Positions 18,079-23,874 of a stretch of 23,874 nt of DNA are shown here, one piece after another (the stretch's first letter is position 1; every line of letters starts with the position of its first letter). This stretch comes from Pavlovales sp. CCMP2436. Its lineage: Eukaryota > Haptophyta > Pavlovophyceae > Pavlovales. A program made the translations under genes and the position numbers. The stretch covers positions 112,510 through 136,383 of the forward strand of contig MU631404.1 in assembly GCA_026770615.1 (NCBI GenBank). The letters run 5' to 3'. The notes beneath the pieces were generated by a model. The model was not told where the DNA came from and did not search any database. It saw only the letters and a list, made by a program, of their open reading frames with translations.

Positions 18079-19281
18079 ATGACGACGCTCGCTGTCGGTG
18101 CCGGTGCTGAGGCGGTCTCAGGCTGCAACCCCGAGGCCTGCGACGCTGCGGACTGGTACTACCCTTCGGAGTCGGCCAAGGCCGGTGTTCTGCTCCACTA
18201 CCAGGCGACGCGCGGCACCAAGGCCCGCAGCAGCTGAGGGGCGACCAGACTTTCCTGGAGGTGCGCGGGTACGTCATGGACGGGTTCGAAGTCGCCCGCG
18301 GCTTGTACAAGGTCTTCCGCAACATCGATGCGAGCCACACGTCGAACTTCACGATCGAGGACCAGTACAAGTGGGAGAAGCAGCTCTGCGAGTCCTACCC
18401 GTCCTATCAGCTCGCGTCGAGCGAGGCGGTAGCAGGCGACATGCCGCCTGCGGGGCTCTACAAGCTCTGCTGCCTACGAACCTTGCCACGCTACAGAGGC
18501 TGTGGCTCTCACTCGAGTGCAACACAGAGGGGGAGCTCTCCGGCGAGCTCGCGCTGAACATCTATCGCAAGTTCCGCTACGAGCACTTCGTGCGCGACTC
18601 GCACTCGTGCATGCGCGTGGGGCTGGCGGCGGCAGCCGTGAGCGACACTATGGTGCAGCTCATTGACCTGTGCGTGCTGCTCAAGCTGGGGTAGGCCGAG
18701 CACCTCGCGGGCATCCGTGAGCTCACGCGGGTAACTGCCGGCCCTGGAATTCGGAGAAGCCCGCGACGCGCAACAGCAAGGCCATCAACTCCACCGACCA
18801 CGAGAGCGTGGAAGAGCTCCTCGACCCCCTTCGCTACTTCACCACCTGGAACACGCGCATCGACGCGGCACCGATCTCCGCCATTCTGCCGGACGCACGT
18901 GCGAAGGAGAACGCCAAGCTGCCGGCGCAGACGTACATCGGCCTCCGCCGTCTCATCCTAGGCCTCGTCGGCACGGCGCTCTTCTACATCCCTCACCACA
19001 AAATCTCTACAACGAGGCAGGCGGTCGCCTTCAACCCGCGCCGCGCGCAGAGCGACTCTTGCGCGAATCTGTTCTCGCGCTTGCGCGGGCACACGATGGG
19101 CGGTAACCCTACGCCCCAGCAAGCGCACGCGTACGTCCTCCACGAGGGGGCCAAGAAGCTGACGAATGGCCTCGCTCGAGAGGACGGGGGCAAGCGCGCG
19201 AGAGATGACGGCGACGACGACGAGCGGCGGACCTCGGCGTTCGCAGTGCGCTCGTCGTACGCAGCTGCGCCGGCACTCTGA
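18079..19281 (+). pseudogene. P-element/THAP9-like transposase, broken
   Basis: The pieces are ordered over three frames. 18079-18237 starts with an ATG and ends in TGA. About 18234-18480 contains FLEVRGYVMDGFEVARGLY. About 18480-18694 contains KFRYEHFVRDSHSCMRVGLA, ending TAG. From about 18750 to the TGA at 19279: RNSKAINSTDHESVEELLD, TYIGLRRLILGL, QSDSCANLFSRLRG and MGGNPTPQQAHAYVL. The C-terminal order (M.V.LA...S..., NSKA, FIG-like helix, then QD..E.FF..R..GG..NPT) corresponds to P-element and THAP9 transposases. I do not see a THAP zinc finger at the N-terminus. At least three frame changes and an internal stop show it is inactive. An acidic, Arg-rich tail ends the protein. Other DDE families with a similar C-terminus remain possible. 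Confidence 0.6.
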
Positions 19282-19439
19282 CAGACTTGAAGCTAATACT
19301 TGACCACTAAGTTAGTTAGTTGCTTATATCTCTGTCATTGTTTACTAGAACAAAAAGTAGTTCTGTGTTTAACACTAATATGCTGAAACAGAAAAACACA
19401 GTTTTAACGCCTTAATATGTATGGACATTTGCAGTTTGA
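19282..19439. other. Spacer between the transposase pseudogene and a MITE
   Basis: AT-rich, no gene. It contains TTAGTTAG repeats and a likely 3' UTR of the transposase. Confidence 0.4.
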
Positions 19440-19867
19440 TACGGGGTCGAAATCCGAATTAGTGGCGCGATTCCGCACTGGGGAGGGGGAAAAGCGGTGG
19501 CCGGGTCGAAGAAGTAGACATCGTTCGCCCCTGCGCGCTAAGTGTCGATAGCTGCTGTCGGATAGAGCCCTCCTCGAGGGTCGGAGCCCAATTTGTGTGC
19601 CTCTCGTGTGTCTCTGGGGTCGAGAACATACTAAAGGTAACTAACATTTCCGATTCTCAGCGTTCGGAAGCGAAAAGAAAGTCATGGTTCCCGAAGTGGT
19701 GCACAAAAGTTAGTTGCGGATTCATGAATGGGGCGCCGCCCCATTCACGAATCCGCAACTAACTTTTGTGCACCACCTCCGGTTCGTGAATTACTCTGAA
19801 GGATTTTCACCGGATTTTTTTGCGATTTCCCCCCGGACTGGCCACTAATTCGGATTTCGACCCTACG
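19440..19867. mobile_element. 420-bp MITE with perfect 23-bp TIRs and TACG target duplication
   Basis: The TIRs at 19444-19466 and 19841-19863 are perfect inverted repeats starting GGGTCGAAATCCGAATTAGT. TACG stands directly outside each end (19440-19443 and 19864-19867), a 4-base target duplication. The inside has no coding capacity but holds an 81-base near-perfect hairpin. The perfect TIRs suggest recent insertion relative to the decayed neighbours. The family is undetermined. Confidence 0.85.
19696..19776. repeat. 81-base hairpin inside the MITE
   Basis: Two 40-base arms (19696-19735 and 19737-19776) are reverse complements with a single mismatch and a one-base centre. The left arm starts GTGGTGCACAAAAGTTAGTT. 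As DNA it would extrude a cruciform; as RNA it would be a long hairpin able to feed a small-RNA pathway. It could itself be a second, smaller insertion. Confidence 0.85.
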
Positions 19868-20110
19868 TCACTCCCATCGCGCTTGTGTATTCATAGATAA
19901 TAGTTAGTTCCGAGGCTAAAGATATGATGTATTTATCGGCAGGGGTGTCAAATGCGAAAATTTACCGGCCGATAAACAATATTAATATCGATATTAAAAA
20001 ACCTGGTCAGCCAAATGTTGCGGTTTAGAAACTATGTGTCCGCGCTTAAGTAACTCAATGCAAATATTTAGCCACCGTGGCTGATAGAGACTAGAGTTAC
20101 TGAATCAGAT
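19868..20110. other. AT-rich spacer
   Basis: No gene. It contains AATATTAATATCGATATTAA, an AT-rich near-palindrome at about 19977-19996. It forms the gap between the convergent genes. Confidence 0.4.
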
Positions 20111-22444
20111 TTAGCCGCGTCTGAAATCCGATGGCTCGTCGTACATGGAATCCTCGAAAAACGCGTCGACCATATCCCGAGCGTCCTGCTACGCCTGGAC
20201 GTCTGCACCCTCGACGGGGCTCGTGTTCCTCGCACGCACCCGCTCCTCCGCCATCGTCCCTTGGCTCGTCGTCCTCGCCCGCTCCGTCTCTCAAGCCGGC
20301 ATCCTCCTCGAATGTTTCCCACTGCGGCAACTGCAGCTCTTGCGGCTGCCCAAATATGAAAGGGGGTGCCGGCGGCGCCGCCTGATGCGGCGGGGTCCAT
20401 GCCAGCTGTGCAAACGGCAGCGCTGGGGCGCTTGCGGAGGGCAGCGCCGGTGCGCGCGTGGGCGCTGTCGGCACTGGCTTGCTCGCTGTTGCGGCCTGGT
20501 CCGCCGCCTTCTTTTTGGACGCCATATTACTGACGAGAGCGGATAGCTTGACGCGCAGCGCCGCGGCCTGTTCGCTCGAACGCTTGCCCACGGAGTAGAG
20601 TTTTATCACGGCATCCTTGCCGCGCATCCGGAGGAACATGAACGCCACCAGCTCAAAAATCCGCTGCACCTCTGCCGTGTAATGCGCAGCGTCGTCAAAG
20701 GCGCTGCGCAGGTCGTCACTCATCGCCTTGGGGATGGTTTGGAGATAAAGCGCCAGCCCCAACTCGGATCCGCCGATGAGCGCAGCGACCTTTGACACAG
20801 CCCCTTTGATTATTGAGATTATTATTATTATTATTATTCGAAGTAGTATCAGTCGCCATACTAGCTTATTTTATTTCGTGTTCGTCATCATAAATACGAT
20901 TCCTATTGTAGATACTAACACATGGGTCGTTGTTGTCATTTTGAAGTATTCTAAAAATAATTCTTAGTACATGAATAAAAAATAATTATTGAGACATGAA
21001 CATTGATTATTATTGTGATAGTGTTGGGAGTAGTTAGTAATCTTACCGCCGCCGTGGTGCGAGATGTAGTCGATCGTCAGCACGCGCACATAAGCGGACT
21101 CGAGCCACCGCGCCAGTCGGTACAGCGCCGCGAGGGGTAGCTCAGCCCACCGTGCACCGAGCAATCCGCGATAAGCTCGCACGGCAGATCCGCCGCGGTT
21201 GCCTTCTCACGGTCGATGGCGTTTGAGTGCACCCAGGCCGACCAGAGCGACTTCCTCACCTCGGAGCCGAGGATGCTGCTCTTCTCGGCGAGCGCCCTTT
21301 TGGCCGTGTACATCAACCACCCCCCGAGGTAGTACACGAGAGCGCTCGGCGGTCCGACCGGTCGCAAAACGGCGGGCCGGGAAGCGTCGGCGCCGAGATG
21401 CGCGTGTTGTGGAGCGACTCGAGGATGCCCTCGTGTAGCGCGTCGTAGACCGCCACCAGGACGAAGCGAGCCGTCTCCTCGCTAACCCCTCCCTCCTGAT
21501 TCATTCCAATCTGCCACAGCTCCCTCGCGGCACCCTCAGTCACCCACTTGAACTGGAGTTTGATGATCGCGGTGCTCACCTCTATCTCGCACGTGTTGAC
21601 CTGCGAGCCCTTCGAGGCCCCATGATGCGCCACCAGATGGACGAGGGAGAGCGCGAGCTCCTCAAACGCGGTGCCAAACGCGGCCGTCGGGTGCGCAACG
21701 ACCACACCCTTGATGAACGCAACGGCCTCTCTCACCTCTGCCCGCAGCTGACAAACGGAGTCGTTCTCGGCTTTGCCGAGGGCTGCGACGACCACCGCCG
21801 GCAAGGCCCGAGCCGCTGCAGCAAACGAGACTTGCGCTCGTCTGGCGTGCTGCTGGCCAAAACGGCGCCGCCGCGCATGCTGACCCAGATCCCGTAGCTG
21901 CGCTGAACCTGCGACCGTTCAAGGCCCAGCTGATCGACGAGCGCGGACACGACCGATGAGGCCTTGTGCAGCGGTCCGCTCATGTTCTCGAGCTCGAAGC
22001 ACTCGTAGCAAGTGGTGCGCTGCCCCTTCGTTATGCTTTTGAGGTTCTTGCGCGCTTCTCGGCGTCCATTGCCCCACCCTCGTCCTGAACGGGGGCCGCC
22101 AGGACACCGCCGAGGTCCGTCATGGTGCTGCCCCCACCCTGCTCGCTCTGAACCGCCTCAACCAGGCCACGGCCACGGCCTCTGCCTCTGTCACTGCCAC
22201 GGCCGCGCTCGTCCGCCACGCCCTCGAGGGGCGCGCTCTGCGGCCTCCGCCGGCAGAGCGTGTCCTCCTCCTCGCTATCATCCCCGACAAGCGGCATCAT
22301 CTGCGCCGGCGGCATGTCGTGGCAGCGCAGGTGTGTGCGGCCAGCTACAGGCCCAAAGCAGGAGGGGGTCTGCTTGGGGTCTGCCGCTTGAGTTTGAGCA
22401 GTCTCCCCCCTGCGATAGGACGGTATGAATATGAATACGAACAT
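20111..22444 (-). pseudogene. Unrecognised intron-containing gene of the P-like element, frameshifted
   Basis: Reading on the minus strand, coding-like pieces follow one another. 22444-22045 starts ATG and is rich in Arg/Gly/Asp, with CHDMPP. Then to about 21800: GQRTTCYECFELENMSGPLH. To about 21365: ENDSVCQLRAEVREAV. To about 21150: LVYYLGGWLMYTAKR. Then: ALYRLARWLESAYVRVLTID. A GT-AG intron (21046 down to 20804, 243 bases, AT-rich with (ATT)n) joins HHGGG to AVSKVAALIGGSELGLALYL in frame. The C-terminus is Pro/Ala-rich and then acidic (DMVDAFFEDSMYDEPSDF), ending in TAA at 20111, after another frame change near 20255 and a TAG at 20189. About five frame changes suggest a pseudogene. I recognise no family. 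Its position, convergent to the transposase and inside the same inverted repeats, suggests a second transposon gene. Confidence 0.5.
20804..21046 (-). other. Intron of the minus-strand gene
   Basis: Donor GGCG|GTAAGATTAC and acceptor ATCAAAG|GGGCTG on the minus strand. One donor-side base plus two acceptor-side bases complete a Gly codon. The interior is about 70% A/T and includes an (ATT)n microsatellite at about 20818-20838. Flanking exons are GC-rich. Confidence 0.7.
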
Positions 22445-22452
22445 TGCTTAAA

Positions 22453-22492
22453 AGCTCCCGGACTCAGTCCGGGAAGAAAGCTTCCTTTTTCG
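22453..22492 (-). repeat. Subterminal inverted repeat, right
   Basis: Reverse complement of 17982-18032 apart from an 11-base duplication and one substitution in the left copy. It overlaps the outer TIR by five bases at its distal edge and lies just upstream of the ATG of the minus-strand gene, so it may include its promoter. Confidence 0.75.
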
Positions 22493-22514
22493 CCCCATCT
22501 GTTTTTTAATATCC
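22488..22514 (-). repeat. Outer terminal inverted repeat, right
   Basis: Partner of 15757-15783 (25 of 27). The flanking sequences CCTTGAC (right) and GACGA (left) show no target-site duplication. Confidence 0.7.
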
Positions 22515-22591
22515 CCTTGACTACCGGACGTGAAATCCATCTTAAGAAAACCCGAACAAAAACGCCTGCTCGGAGCTCTGTCGGCGCCTAC

Positions 22592-22755
22592 AGGGTGTCG
22601 CGGGCATTAAGAAGCCGTAGTGGTAAGAAGCTGAGCCTCGTTTTTTGCATTGTTTGTATGTAATTCAAGCAAATTTAAGCATTGTTTGTATGTAATTTGC
22701 TAAGAGGCTCAGCCTCAAGCTCAAAAATCGCCCTTCTTAGTGCCCGCGATCCCCT
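22592..22755. repeat. Fold-back repeat, possible MITE
   Basis: The ends 22592-22614 and 22733-22755 are inverted repeats matching at 20 of 23 positions (core TCGCGGGCA-TAAGAAG). A second inverted pair lies inside (GCTGAGCCTC and GAGGCTCAGC). GCATTGTTTGTATGTAATT occurs twice in direct orientation (about 22648 and 22679). No clear target duplication. Confidence 0.6.
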
Positions 22756-22830
22756 GCACTGGGGCGAGGACCCAGTGAGTAGCTTCTGATATTATAAGAT
22801 AATTGCCAAGTGATTTGTTTCCAAAGTTTG

Positions 22831-23221
22831 AAGATCTGTATAGACGTAAAATTTGACGGGGAAGAATTTTGTTCATGTACATTGACACCAATTTTTTTCA
22901 GGAATGGCAATAAAATGGTCTCCAAAGCGAGGATTGTGTGCTGAATCAGATGCTGAAATATGTACCACCCTCACTCCGTCCCCTCTGTTCTTGACGATCA
23001 CTTTAGAATCAGGTGTCGGACCGAGCACCGAAATTGTTCCTCGTTCAATTCTACGTTTAGGTGTGTCTTCAGGATTCCTACTGCGCCCAATTAATGATGC
23101 AAAGTAAAAAGGCCAAGAAGATGCCAATAGATATGTAAAAAATATGTCATTTCTCGTCCTTCCCAAAAGATTCAGGTAATACGCGCGTCATTTTGTAACC
23201 CCCCCCCCCTTGTCCTTCTGT
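22831..23221 (+). repeat. Dispersed repeat, right copy, split by an AT-rich segment
   Basis: GATCTGTATAGACGTAAAAT and the bases after it (22833-22870) match 2057-2095. TACGCGCGTCATTTTGTAAC through the C-run and TTGTCCTTCTGT (23180-23221) match 2112-2151. In the left copy these blocks are nearly adjacent; here 22886-23179 intervenes. The extra segment lacks GT-AG or other clear insertion marks. Confidence 0.7.
22873..23166 (-). other. AT-rich segment with an unassigned 97-codon minus-strand open frame
   Basis: About 290 bases of lower GC than the neighbouring genes hold a minus-strand frame without stops. It has balanced amino-acid use (for example VIVKNRGDGVRVVHI and NPRFGDHFIAIPEKN). It has no ATG at its 5' end and is not recognised. 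A shorter plus-strand frame (22904-23107, starting MAIKWSPKRG) overlaps it. Either may be a fragment of a captured gene, or neither may code. Confidence 0.25.
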
Positions 23222-23430
23222 GGGCACTTTTGGGAGGGAATGTTGAATGTACCCCCCCTACCCCGCGGCCTGCGGCCGCGAACATTGAATGTACCCCCCC
23301 TACGTTCGAGCTCGCGGCCTGCGGCCGCGAATGACCCCCCCCTCGTTATTTTTTTCTTCGAGGCCTTAATGACCCCCTTCTCGTCACTTTTTTCTTCGAA
23401 TAACGTTGAATGTACCCCCCCTATTGCGTT
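23221..23430. repeat. C-tract repeat array
   Basis: Modules GTTGAATGTACCCCCCCT and TAATGACCCCC, with CGTTATTTTTTTCTTCGAGG between, alternate here. GCGGCCTGCGGCCGCGAA also appears twice. These modules are reverse complements of those at 2153-2331, although the lead-in sequence beside each array is in direct orientation. No coding is apparent. Confidence 0.75.
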
Positions 23431-23464
23431 CTGCAACTTAAAGGTTTTTTTTGTCAGTGGTGGG

Positions 23465-23485
23465 CCTTCAGCGCTTAGCTGAAGG
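23465..23485. repeat. Small hairpin
   Basis: CCTTCAGC-GCTTA-GCTGAAGG forms a perfect 8-base-pair stem with a 5-base loop. Its role is unknown. Confidence 0.5.
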
Positions 23486-23874
23486 TACCTGCTGGCACGG
23501 CAGATTCACACGCGAGAGTGACGTCGTTATGAACCGACGGCGTTGAGAGACGCGGGCGGAATAAATAATAATAAAATGTCCAAAAAACGAAATAAAGACC
23601 TCCGAGCTGGGTACCAGAGAAAACGAAGTTTTTGTCAGGCGCCGGACAGCGCGGAGCTGGTCTGGGCCTCGGACACCAGGACTGGACTATCAGTGAGTGA
23701 GAACTAGTCCGGGCGGCAGAGCGGATCTGCTGCCATAAGATAGAACATGCAGCCTTTAAGGCGTCGTCTTTTCGTCTTTTGCATTTACTTTCACCATTGT
23801 TGCCCCTGCTGGCCACTCGCGCGGAGCGAGTGCTGCCTCCAGCTAGCGCCGAGAGGACTAGGCTGCGAGACGCA
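23486..23874. other. Right edge, no gene recognised
   Basis: Open frames here lack recognisable features. The region contains the right copy of the 24-base dispersed repeat (23516-23539), which matches 454-477. Confidence 0.45.
23516..23539 (+). repeat. Short dispersed repeat, right copy
   Basis: GAGTGACGTCGTTATGAACC and the bases after it match 454-477 with one mismatch, in the same orientation. It lies just outside the C-tract array. The left copy lies outside the OTU gene. Confidence 0.55.

Larger units (their letters stand above)
15757..22514. mobile_element. Candidate composite P-like DNA transposon with nested insertions
   Basis: The outer ends form an imperfect 27-base inverted repeat (15757-15783 and 22488-22514, 25 of 27 matching, beginning GGATATTAAAAAACAG). 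A second inverted pair follows (17982-18032 and 22453-22492). On the right the two are contiguous. On the left a pogo-like element and a short tandem duplication separate them. Between the ends lie a P/THAP9-like transposase pseudogene (+) and a convergent unrecognised gene (-). Without the pogo insertion the element would be about 4.6 kb. No target duplication was found at the outer ends, so the boundaries are inferred. Confidence 0.55.

Noticed and set aside
19990..20002. GATATTAAAAAAC match to the outer TIR of the P-like element
   Set aside because: Only 13 AT-rich bases match and the following bases differ. Likely chance or a very decayed end.
20131..20546. Plus-strand open frames opposite the minus-strand gene
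   Set aside because: They are shadows of the minus-strand coding pieces, which have a consistent intron and more natural composition.
11963..22444. Possibility that all frame changes are sequencing indels rather than decay
   Set aside because: The OTU and coiled-coil genes are free of such breaks over more than 5 kb of similar GC content, so a uniform error explanation is unlikely. Individual changes could still be errors.

Overview
The window looks like nuclear DNA of a GC-rich unicellular eukaryote, most likely a flagellated alga or related protist. A haptophyte-like genome is my guess and is not proven. Supporting signs are short GT-AG introns that preserve reading frame, a eukaryotic OTU1/YOD1-type deubiquitinase, a long coiled-coil protein with a segment resembling axonemal dynein light chain p28, and many decayed eukaryotic transposons. 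I see no bacterial operons, rRNA, tRNA or CRISPR.

Layout. 1-2110: an intact OTU1/YOD1-like gene (605-1561, +) in otherwise unrecognised DNA, with a small hairpin at 1894-1954. 2057-2900: a dispersed repeat, a G-tract array and a GC-rich minisatellite. 2914-4500: a broken TPR (kinesin-light-chain-type) gene with an HTH-like N-terminal stretch. 4777-5688: an inverted-repeat-flanked block holding a 22-23-residue repeat ORF. 5855-11393: the best large gene, four exons and about 1,686 codons, mostly coiled coil. 11839-14901: a decayed reverse transcriptase plus PD-(D/E)XK-like endonuclease retroelement between two 105-bp direct repeats. 15150-22514: a stack of nested transposons. 22592-23874: a fold-back repeat, an AT-rich segment, a second copy of the dispersed repeat with a C-tract array, and no recognised gene.

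The nested region can be read in layers. A LINE 3' fragment (15150-15756) carries a 157-bp palindromic MITE with 15-bp TIRs and a 5-bp target duplication, and removing the MITE rejoins the LINE frame. At its end lies a candidate DNA transposon (15757-22514) with imperfect TIRs. It contains a P-element/THAP9-like transposase pseudogene on + and, convergent on -, an unrecognised intron-containing gene. A separate pogo-like element (15815-17958, TA on both sides, TIRs beginning CAGTCTAGAC) sits inside the left end of that transposon. A 420-bp MITE (19444-19863, perfect 23-bp TIRs, TACG duplication) lies between the two convergent genes.

Two genes look intact (OTU1-like and coiled-coil). Every mobile-element gene is broken by stops, frameshifts or deletions, so the region looks like two host genes set in a transposon graveyard. 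Functional calls rest on motif reading only.
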